A stretch of DNA of 64,000 nucleotides, from NCBI RefSeq assembly GCF_000712595.1, contig NZ_JOTN01000006.1, forward strand, positions 62,001 through 126,000, read 5' to 3'. The notes under the pieces were generated by a model, which was not told the origin of the DNA, ran no database searches, and saw only the letters and a list, made by a program, of their open reading frames with translations. A program made the translations under genes and the position numbers. Positions 58,485 to 64,000 of the stretch are shown here, piece after piece. The stretch's first letter is position 1. Every line of letters starts with the position of its first letter. This DNA comes from Bacillus manliponensis. Lineage in GTDB: Bacteria > Bacillota > Bacilli > Bacillales > Bacillaceae_G.

Positions 58485-58557
58485 TAATTATATGAATATC
58501 GTTTCGTGTTTGGTATAAAACTCCTATTTGTTCAAAGAGCCTGAGAGAGTGGAGTTC

Positions 58558-59706
58558 TTAATTAAGGATACGTGTGATTTCCTCGCTGTTAGGTTCTCTG
58601 TATACATATTCATGATAATGAGGAGAGTGGATATTGATCCATCCTTTTTTAAGTGCCTTTTTGTAGTATTGTTTTGCGCGCTCTTTCTCATCAATTAAGT
58701 AGAAACAACAAGCGGCGTTCCAATACAGTGCTGCATCTCCATTCCAGTCCCAGTCCTGATCGAGTGCTTGAGCATAACTCCAAGCTGCGCGGGCATAATC
58801 TTTTTGTACACCATACTTCATATCACCAAACATATAATGGTTTCCATTAACAAGAAGGTTGTTTAATGGATGGTTCCAGCCGAATAGAACTGGAAAATCA
58901 GTTAGGAGTTTAAAACCTACGGATAGTGCGGTCCGCTGTGAACCTATATTGTTAGCCCAACATTGCCAACCAACTTTTTTTATGCCTTTTTGCTTCGCAA
59001 GTGAAAGTGTAGCTAATGCGGTTTTTCGTGCCCATCCTTTACCACGACAGTTTTCATCTGTTTCAATGCCTAACTCACACTCATCTTCGACCACCCAATC
59101 TGTAAGACACCAACTAATAATCGTCGGACACCCGTTCATGTTTTGAATAGCAACGAATCCAAATCCTTTTTCCTCGTATGCTTCTAAAGAGGGCCAATTA
59201 TCTAGAATTTCAGATGTTACAGCATCAATTCCTATTAAATTATGCTGTTTTAACAAGTTACAATCTATCGGATAAATATTGCTATCAGTAAAAGTGTTTA
59301 TATCGCTCAAATCATGAATAAAAGTCATTCGGCCGCTTTTCATGGGCAATAACCCTTCCATAATTACATCAATAATTAACTCCCACTTTCTTCTTAGTGG
59401 ATAAAAAAGGACATAATCTAATTCGCCATTGGATGCCAAGGTTGGTAATATCTCTTCTTTAAGTAATTTATTAATTTCTTGAAAGAATAAAGTGTTTTCC
59501 GCACTTCCTCCTAGGAAAATACCTTGGGGATTTGTTAATAAGACTGTTGAACAGTCGTTAGATAGAAAAACTCTACCAGGAACAACCCCAGTAATAACAC
59601 CTTTAATCGATAAGTGATGCTTTAAATCTCTAAAAAGATCTGTTACTTTATAAAAGTTTTCACTAGTTAGTTCTGTTCCGTGAACTAGATTTTCAGAATA
59701 CAACAT
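58558..59706 (-). CDS. GNAT acetyltransferase fused to a TPR-like C-terminus
   Basis: 382 residues. Residues 1-130 are a poorly defined domain; 150-285 a GNAT_acetyltran-type domain with LGIETDENCRGKGWARKTALATLSLA (R-x-x-G-x-A) and WANNIGSQRTALSVGF; 295-375 TPR-like helices (YGVQKDYARAAWSYAQALDQDWDWNGDAALYWNAACCFYLI and ERAKQYYKKALKKG). The tail may bind a partner or dimerise. SD GGGAGG before the ATG. Substrate unknown. Confidence 0.78.
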   Translation of the reverse strand: MLYSENLVHGTELTSENFYKVTDLFRDLKHHLSIKGVITGVVPGRVFLSNDCSTVLLTNPQGIFLGGSAENTLFFQEINKLLKEEILPTLASNGELDYVLFYPLRRKWELIIDVIMEGLLPMKSGRMTFIHDLSDINTFTDSNIYPIDCNLLKQHNLIGIDAVTSEILDNWPSLEAYEEKGFGFVAIQNMNGCPTIISWCLTDWVVEDECELGIETDENCRGKGWARKTALATLSLAKQKGIKKVGWQCWANNIGSQRTALSVGFKLLTDFPVLFGWNHPLNNLLVNGNHYMFGDMKYGVQKDYARAAWSYAQALDQDWDWNGDAALYWNAACCFYLIDEKERAKQYYKKALKKGWINIHSPHYHEYVYREPNSEEITRILN

Positions 59707-59751
59707 ACTTATTTACCTCCCATTACATATGAAAGGTTTTTGTTACATTAT

Positions 59752-60330
59752 AAATATAAACCTCTCATATACTTTTTGATTTGTTTATTTGCTTTCAAAC
59801 ATCATCACTCCTTTGCACGTATTAGAGGATAGAAATCTAAAATTATGTTTACCTCTAATTTGATTATGAATAAAAAATATTCGGATTTCAACCTTAGTTA
59901 TATAAATTTGGTTTTAATTAATGTTGGTTTTAAAAATCGTAGGGGATATGTATAAAGTACAAGAAAATTTCATTTATGAAGAAATCGCTTTTTTGCGCAA
60001 AATGTACATACAAAAGGTGAAGTATGGCAGGAAAGTAAGGTTAAAATTATAAAAGCATAATGAGAGTTGGAGAAAGGGAAATGAGACGTTTCAAGAGCTA
60101 TTTGAGTACCATTGGCAAATTGCTAAAAGGGAAAATATGTTTTATGTGAAATGATAGATATAAATCTGTAGAGATGTTTAGTGACCTTCTTGCTGCTACT
60201 AACGTTTTAATAATGGGATAAAGAGGTACAAATAAACCAGTAGTGAAAATAATTGGTTTGTTAAGTAGAGTTCCAGAAGGATACTTAAACTCACTTAATA
60301 GTAATCAAGAATAGAAAGATAGATTTTTTA
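59752..60330. other. Gene-free, decayed stretch
   Basis: About 580 A/T-rich bases with no complete gene. A plus-strand fragment at 60080-60154 reads NETFQELFEYHWQIAKRENM and ends FYVK before a stop, and another near 60245-60315 reads KIIGLLSRVPEGYLNSLNSN. They look like 3' pieces of lost genes, but I cannot name the families. Confidence 0.4.
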
Positions 60331-60332
60331 TA

Positions 60333-60395
60333 AGCTACACTACTACGTATACATTGGTGATTATAATCAAGTAGTGTAGCTGTTTTTATATTTTC
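60333..60395. terminator. Terminator-like hairpin
   Basis: Arms AGCTACACTACTA and CAAGTAGTGTAGCT enclosing a weaker inner stem, followed by GTTTTTA on the plus strand. Confidence 0.6.
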
Positions 60396-60459
60396 ATTCA
60401 TGAAGGTTTTACTGGTTCATAAATTATAGTGGCTTATGATGACTTAAATAACGCTTTTT

Positions 60460-60505
60460 TAAGTTAATTTAAGCATTTAAGTTAAAATAACTTTTATTTT
60501 AACTT
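60460..60505. promoter_or_regulatory. Repeated AAGTTA sites upstream of the DeoR gene (candidate operator)
   Basis: Perfect inverted repeat AAGTTAAAAT (60479-60488)/ATTTTAACTT (60496-60505), 7-base spacer, with further AAGTTA-type half-sites at 60461 and after 60501. It lies 35 bases before the regulator ATG and overlaps the A/T-rich promoter region. DeoR proteins commonly repress their own operon through such repeats. Confidence 0.55.
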
Positions 60506-60539
60506 AAAATAACTTATTATGTAGTTGAGGAGGTTGCAA

Positions 60540-61304
60540 ATGAATCAAGAAGAACGTTTAACAAGAGTGCTGAATTACTTAGAAACTCATCAGACGATGA
60601 ATATTAAGCAAATGTGTGACATATTTCATATTTCACGTGATACTGCGCGGAGGGATATTGTAAAGCTTTCACAAAATAAAACAGTAGTTAGAACATATGG
60701 TGGAGTTGCCTTAGCATCTTTCCACAAAAAAGTGGAGAATTATCAAGCGCGATCGCAGACGGAGTTAGAAATAAAGAAACAAATCGGAAAGAAAGCTGCA
60801 AGTATGATTGCTAATAATGAAATGATTTACTTAGATGTCTCAACTACAGTTAATGTGGTGGCACAATATTTACAAGCTAAAAACGCGATTATTGTGACAA
60901 ACTCAATTGATAATGCCTATGTGTTAGCTCAATCGGAAGATGCGACGATTCATTTTTTAGGTGGAACATTAAATAAATCATCTCGGCACGTTACGGGATA
61001 TGAAACGACTGAAAAGCTTAAAGATTACCATTTCAATAAAGTGTTTATTGGGACTGCAGGTATTACAGAGGAAGGGATATATTATGGATTTGGAGAAGAC
61101 ATCCACTTTAAAAGAGAGTTAATAAAGCGTGCCGATCAAGTTATTTTATTGGCAGATCATACGAAACATAATCAAAGACAAAATTATAAAGCTTTAGATT
61201 TTACATCTATTGATACACTTATAACTGATACATGTCTACCTGCTAACTTAGATTGTGTGATGAAAGAACAAGGTGTTGAAGTGTTAATTGTAAATAATGA
61301 TTGA
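60540..61304 (+). CDS. DeoR-family transcriptional regulator
   Basis: 254 residues. DeoR HTH (QEERLTRVLNYLETHQTMNIKQMCDIFHISRDTARRDIVKLSQ) and sugar-phosphate-sensing DeoRC domain with YLDVSTTVNVVAQYL, TNSIDNAYVLA, FLGGTLN and ADHTKHNQ. It would sense a phosphorylated sugar. ATG 60540 with GAGGAGG. The HAD phosphatase gene follows by 18 bases and is probably its partner. Confidence 0.9.
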   Translation: MNQEERLTRVLNYLETHQTMNIKQMCDIFHISRDTARRDIVKLSQNKTVVRTYGGVALASFHKKVENYQARSQTELEIKKQIGKKAASMIANNEMIYLDVSTTVNVVAQYLQAKNAIIVTNSIDNAYVLAQSEDATIHFLGGTLNKSSRHVTGYETTEKLKDYHFNKVFIGTAGITEEGIYYGFGEDIHFKRELIKRADQVILLADHTKHNQRQNYKALDFTSIDTLITDTCLPANLDCVMKEQGVEVLIVNND

Positions 61305-61322
61305 GAAATAGGGGGATTTATT

Positions 61323-61946
61323 TTGGTTACATCTATTATTTTTGATGTTGATGGTACAATTCTAGATACAGAACATGCCATATTAAAATCACTGCAGAAA
61401 ATTTTGAAGGAAGAAGTCAATAAAGAATATGATGTGCAAGATTTAAGGTTTTGCTTAGGGATTCCAGGAAAAGAAACTTTAAAGCAACTAAATGTAGAAA
61501 ATATAGATGTTGTTCACCCAAAATGGGCAAAAGCGGTATTAGACTTTTCACATGATGTTTCTATATTTGGACAACTAGAAGATACGATAAAAGAATTATC
61601 GACGCTTGATGTAAAATTAGGCATTGTTACATCCAAAACAAGACCGGAGTTAAAAGAAGAATTTGAGCCATTTGGTTTAAATGGTTACTTTGAACATATA
61701 ACTTGTGCATGTGATACAGATAAACATAAACCTCATCCTGAGCCGTTATTAACTTGCTTGGAACAATTAAAGCTTCCTGCAAATGAAGCAATATATATTG
61801 GAGATTCAATATATGACATGCAATGTGCAAAAAGTGCTGGAATGAAATTTGCGCTTGCTTTATGGGGAGCAAAAACAAGTGAAGGGTTTGAGGAAGCAGA
61901 CTACATTTTACAGGAGCCTAAAGATATTTTAGGGTTGCTGAAATAG
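61323..61946 (+). CDS. HAD phosphatase (PGP/beta-PGM-like)
   Basis: 207 residues. Motif I FDVDGTILDTE, motif II VTSKTR, motif III K in CDTDKHKPHPEPL, motif IV YIGDSIYDMQCAKSAG, with a helical cap at residues 15-80: the subfamily I HAD fold of phosphoglycolate and sugar-phosphate phosphatases. Start TTG 61323 with AGGGGGA upstream. In an operon with a DeoR regulator, so a sugar phosphate is the likely substrate class. Confidence 0.88.
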   Translation: MVTSIIFDVDGTILDTEHAILKSLQKILKEEVNKEYDVQDLRFCLGIPGKETLKQLNVENIDVVHPKWAKAVLDFSHDVSIFGQLEDTIKELSTLDVKLGIVTSKTRPELKEEFEPFGLNGYFEHITCACDTDKHKPHPEPLLTCLEQLKLPANEAIYIGDSIYDMQCAKSAGMKFALALWGAKTSEGFEEADYILQEPKDILGLLK

Positions 61947-61987
61947 AATATGTAGCAGTTATATCTGCTGCCCGTTATTTTCTGTTG

Positions 61988-62034
61988 AGGATGGCTCCCT
62001 CCTAGAGTTATTTGAAGGGGGGACCATCCTTATT
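61988..62034 (+). terminator. Terminator after DeoR-HAD operon
   Basis: Stem GATGGCTCCCTCC/GGGGGGACCATC followed by CTTATTATTC. Confidence 0.7.
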
Positions 62035-62050
62035 ATTCTTGAATTATAAG

Positions 62051-62288
62051 TTAAATGCTTTGTGAGATAAGCCCTGCATAGTATTTAGGATCACCAGTAG
62101 AATAATAGTTGTACCATAATTCAATACTTTCACTGGGAAACACATTCAAATACTGTATAATGTGTTTCGCCCACAATAAACCTCCTGCTGAACTTGCTGT
62201 AATGAAATTACGATCAACAAAAGATTGAGATTCAATATATAGCTCTTTTCCATTGTATTGCTTTGAGAAGTGAGAATATTCATATTAA
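62051..62288 (-). pseudogene. C-terminal fragment of a PfpI/DJ-1-type glutamine amidotransferase-like protein
   Basis: Minus-strand frame without a start codon: GKELYIESQSFVDRNFITAS then SAGGLLWAKHIIQYLN and STGDPKYYAGLISQSI before the stop at 62051. This matches the end of the type 1 glutamine amidotransferase-like (DJ-1/PfpI) family. The N-terminal two-thirds, with the nucleophile Cys, is missing and the fragment begins at a terminator. Dead remnant. Confidence 0.65.
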
Positions 62289-62328
62289 AAAATCGATTCC
62301 TTTATAGTTAGGAATCGATTTTTTTCTT
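62284..62328. terminator. Bidirectional terminator
   Basis: Stem AAAAAATCGATTCCT/AGGAATCGATTTTTTT at the end of the leftward GNAT gene. Confidence 0.82.
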
Positions 62329-62336
62329 GAAAATTA

Positions 62337-62792
62337 CTATTCATTTATAGATTTAATAACAGCCATTTCTCTCCCGAATCGATCACCATGATCAATGAAA
62401 CCTAAACTTGCATATAAATGATGAGCCCCTTTATTATCTGGATGATAACCAACAATAATCTTTGTCGCATCCGGTAACTGAGTTATTTCTTCCATCATTA
62501 ATTCAGTTGCAGCTTTTCCAACACCTTTTCCTTGGAATGCCTTATCGATCATGATTCGATATACCCAGTAACCATCTAGTTCTTCTTTAACAGAATTAAA
62601 CATAAGAAAACCAGCTACTTTTTCTTCGTAATAAATTGCGTACGGTTTTAGTGTTGGCTCAAATTTTGATTGTGCGATGGAAATTGCATTTGGTTCCATA
62701 TACTGCTGTTGCTCTTCGAATAACTCAAGTGTACAACACTCGTACCAGTTTTCCTCGTTTAATGGAATAAGTTTAACAAAATTTGTATTCAT
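62337..62792 (-). CDS. GNAT acetyltransferase, PaiA/BltD (polyamine)-like
   Basis: 151 residues. IMIDKAFQGKGVGKAATELMMEEI is motif A (Q-x-x-G-x-G), followed by IIVGYHPDNKGAHHLYASLGF and DRFGREMAVIK, close to the spermine/spermidine acetyltransferase-like GNATs. The substrate is inferred from similarity only. SD GAAGGGG before the ATG; a hairpin and a 19-codon leader ORF lie directly upstream, suggesting translational control. Confidence 0.82.
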   Translation of the reverse strand: MNTNFVKLIPLNEENWYECCTLELFEEQQQYMEPNAISIAQSKFEPTLKPYAIYYEEKVAGFLMFNSVKEELDGYWVYRIMIDKAFQGKGVGKAATELMMEEITQLPDATKIIVGYHPDNKGAHHLYASLGFIDHGDRFGREMAVIKSINE

Positions 62793-62806
62793 CTATTTTT
62801 CCCCTT

Positions 62807-62846
62807 CCGAATTGAGGGAAGACGCAAAACTATGTTGTTAATTCGG
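62807..62846 (-). promoter_or_regulatory. Hairpin at the GNAT ribosome binding site
   Basis: Arms CCGAATT (minus, 62846-62840) and AATTCGG (62813-62807). The 3' arm ends in the GG of the SD GGAAGGGG (62808-62801), and the 5' arm contains the last codons and first stop base of the leader ORF. A ribosome on the leader would disturb it. Confidence 0.45.
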
Positions 62847-62897
62847 CGTAATCCCTTTGTATTGAATTGCATTGAAAAGCATTGTATGTTTCATCAT
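62838..62897 (-). CDS. 19-codon leader peptide before the polyamine-type GNAT
   Basis: MMKHTMLFNAIQYKGITPN, with AAGGAGGCG five to eight bases before the ATG pair, a stronger SD than that of the GNAT gene itself. Its stop lies 45 bases before the GNAT start and inside a hairpin arm. Layout resembles cat/erm-type translational attenuation, but the peptide is not a known one. Confidence 0.5.
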   Translation of the reverse strand: MMKHTMLFNAIQYKGITPN

Positions 62898-62924
62898 GAA
62901 CGCCTCCTTCAACAAATAGTTTTT

Positions 62925-62937
62925 ACAGATAATCTGT
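62925..62937. promoter_or_regulatory. Palindrome in the GNAT 5' region
   Basis: ACAGATAATCTGT, a 13-bp palindrome 10 bases downstream of the promoter -10 on the minus strand, near the start point. Candidate repressor site. Confidence 0.4.
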
Positions 62938-62946
62938 ACATTTAAG

Positions 62947-62975
62947 AGTATATCATTATATTAGATTTTTATCAA
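62947..62975 (-). promoter_or_regulatory. Promoter of the leader-GNAT unit
   Basis: Minus strand: TTGATA (62975-62970), 17-base spacer, TATACT (62952-62947). Near-consensus. Confidence 0.75.
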
Positions 62976-62997
62976 ACTTTTCTGAATTTTATATCAT

Positions 62998-63022
62998 TAT
63001 ATACTTGAATGAAGTATATAAT
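62998..63022 (+). promoter_or_regulatory. PadR operator overlapping the -10 of its own promoter
   Basis: Perfect palindrome TATATACTT-GAATG-AAGTATATA (62998-63020), with TATAAT at 63017-63022 overlapping its right arm. The spacing to ATG 63040 is only 17 bases and no SD is seen. Autoregulation by the PadR protein is the natural reading. Confidence 0.6.
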
Positions 63023-63039
63023 TCTGTTAAATTTATCCT

Positions 63040-63378
63040 ATGGATAGAACAAGTTTAATTAAAGGTCACTTAGAAATGTGTGTATTATCTATTTTATCGA
63101 AAGGAAAAAGTTATGGTTATGAAATTATGAAGGAGTTAGATGAACATAATTTAAAATTGAAAGGAGTAGGCAGTATTTATCCGATTTTGACAAAATTAAA
63201 AGATAAGGAGTGGGTAAATACGTACCGGGAAATGACGGATAGCGGAAAGGTTAGAGTATATTATGAAATTAATGAGAAGGGGAAGCTACATCTTCAGCAA
63301 AAGATTTCTGAATGGTTAGAGTTACAGTCAGATATTAAATCGTTACTACGAAATGGCGGATGGGAAGGAGACGTATAA
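63040..63378 (+). CDS. PadR-family transcriptional regulator
   Basis: 112 residues, the compact PadR form. LIKGHLEMCVLSILSKGKSYGYEIMKELDEHN...GSIYPILTKLKDKEWVNTY is the winged helix, followed by the dimerisation helix (KLHLQQKISEWLELQSDIKSLL). No SD precedes the ATG. The next gene starts at the base after its stop. PadR regulators of this type commonly control an adjacent membrane protein and a pump or stress gene. Confidence 0.9.
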   Translation: MDRTSLIKGHLEMCVLSILSKGKSYGYEIMKELDEHNLKLKGVGSIYPILTKLKDKEWVNTYREMTDSGKVRVYYEINEKGKLHLQQKISEWLELQSDIKSLLRNGGWEGDV

Positions 63379-63897
63379 ATGAATATAAAATTGACCACGG
63401 CAGAGAAACATTTTTTAAATCAAGTTCTTACGGGGTTAGCACAATATGAAATAAGTGAAGCGGATAGAAAGGTTGTCGAGCAACAGTTATTAGAACACAT
63501 TGAAGAATCTCGTGAATATGAGCAAGATAGTATGAGTCAGCTCGGAGATCCAGAAACATTTGTGAAAGATTTTCTAGAAATCCATGAAATAGATCTTCAT
63601 TCAGAAATAAAACATATGCGCAAACCTACACATCAAACAAAAACATTAATTGCTACAGGATTTTTCACTTCAATTGTTACATACATCATGTCACAATTTC
63701 TACTTTCTATGTTTTTAACACAATCATTTAGTCCACTACAGACAAATCAATCGTTCAACTACAATGTTTTCTATCACATATCAGATAATTCATGGTGGAA
63801 TGCCATGTTAATGCTCATTAGTATTTCAATTTCTTTACTTATTTCTTTATGTGTCGTTTTATATATGAGAAAAAGAGATTCAGTAAGGAGTGTGTAA
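63379..63897 (+). CDS. HAAS/DUF1700-type membrane protein
   Basis: 172 residues. N-terminal helical HAAS-like domain (residues 1-70, ending SQLGDPETFVKDFLEI, the typical ...LGxPExxAxxx pattern), then two membrane helices (about 90-112 and 142-165). Such proteins are encoded next to PadR regulators, usually without known activity. SD GGAAGGAG lies in the end of the padR gene, so the two are coupled. Confidence 0.8.
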   Translation: MNIKLTTAEKHFLNQVLTGLAQYEISEADRKVVEQQLLEHIEESREYEQDSMSQLGDPETFVKDFLEIHEIDLHSEIKHMRKPTHQTKTLIATGFFTSIVTYIMSQFLLSMFLTQSFSPLQTNQSFNYNVFYHISDNSWWNAMLMLISISISLLISLCVVLYMRKRDSVRSV

Positions 63898-63898
63898 G

Positions 63899-64000
63899 AT
63901 GAAGCGAATAAAGAATCTATTTGCTTTTAACTTCTTCATATGTACGATGTTGCTGTTACTACCTACCTCAATAGTTTCTGCAGAACAGCAGATTAGCAGT
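63899..64000 (+). CDS. Start of a secreted or membrane protein (3' end outside window)
   Basis: ATG 63899 with AAGGAG upstream, two bases after the previous stop. The first 34 codons encode MKRIKNLFAFNFFICTMLLL then LPTSIVSAEQQISS, a clear signal peptide with a predicted cut after VSA. Third gene of the PadR operon; the rest is cut off. Confidence 0.75.
   Translation, partial: MKRIKNLFAFNFFICTMLLLLPTSIVSAEQQISS

Noticed and set aside
1-64000. Prophage, conjugative element or rRNA/tRNA cluster
   Set aside because: No integrase, capsid, tail, relaxase, attachment repeats or RNA gene sequences were seen.

Overview
The window is low-GC Firmicute chromosome and almost certainly comes from the Bacillus cereus group (B. 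cereus/thuringiensis/anthracis). The evidence is a class I lysyl-tRNA synthetase (lysK) behind a T-box leader, four copies of a roughly 155-bp TTTAT-flanked element that matches bcr1 (a repeat described only from this group), a tandem YrzI-family array, and consistent AGGAGG-type ribosome binding sites. No rRNA, tRNA, CRISPR array, prophage or intact insertion sequence was seen. The region is an accessory-rich chromosomal arm: many acetyltransferases, MFS pumps, one-component regulators, and several genes broken by single-base losses.

Layout. 1-4.9 kb: end of adaA, adaB, a MerR regulator, then a run of AAC(3)-like acetyltransferase, CoaB-like protein, TPR protein and membrane protein. 4.9-5.8 kb: promoter, 34-codon leader peptide, mutually exclusive hairpins and a terminator in front of a GNAT acetyltransferase. 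5.9-8.8 kb: VanZ-like protein, and a TrmB-type regulator divergent from a TSUP transporter. 8.8-10.7 kb: T-box and lysK. 10.8-14.6 kb (minus strand): a TPP riboswitch drives a nucleoside deoxyribosyltransferase-like hydrolase, a thymidylate-synthase homologue carrying the cytosine-specificity aspartate, a SAM methyltransferase and a HAD-Nudix fusion. This set looks like a pathway for a bacimethrin-type thiamine antimetabolite. 14.8-19.9 kb: YdeI-like protein, GNATs, a probable type I toxin-antitoxin locus, AI-2E-family permease, and a frameshifted DUF402 gene. 20.1-21.8 kb: eight tandem YrzI-like genes behind a leader with two tandem terminators. 21.9-30.5 kb: membrane protein, MFS pump, hydrolase, P1 peptidase, 2H phosphoesterase, a GntR regulator (probably leaderless) with an EmrE-type transporter, and an IS3-family remnant.

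30.6-46.7 kb: bcr1 copies, a DUF418 membrane protein under a perfect 32-bp palindrome, a K+ channel pseudogene ended by bcr1, MFS pumps, VOC proteins, a PduL-like enzyme, a LysR/aspartate-semialdehyde dehydrogenase paralogue pair, a kinase-like protein, methyltransferase, and a MocR/LysE divergent pair. 46.9-54.9 kb: secreted GH18 chitinase, C45-type Ntn hydrolase, a MerR-zinc ribbon-methyltransferase fusion next to a broken MFS gene, and a secreted metallophosphoesterase. 55-64 kb: HemL paralogue, LysR, MOSC protein, GNAT-TPR fusion, a decayed stretch, DeoR-HAD operon, a PfpI/DJ-1 fragment, another GNAT behind a leader peptide, and a PadR operon running off the end.

The main theme is small-molecule defence and signalling under RNA-level control: T-box, TPP riboswitch, three leader-peptide arrangements and a type I toxin. 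Six single-base losses break otherwise recognisable genes. They may be true decay or sequencing error, and raw reads would decide.
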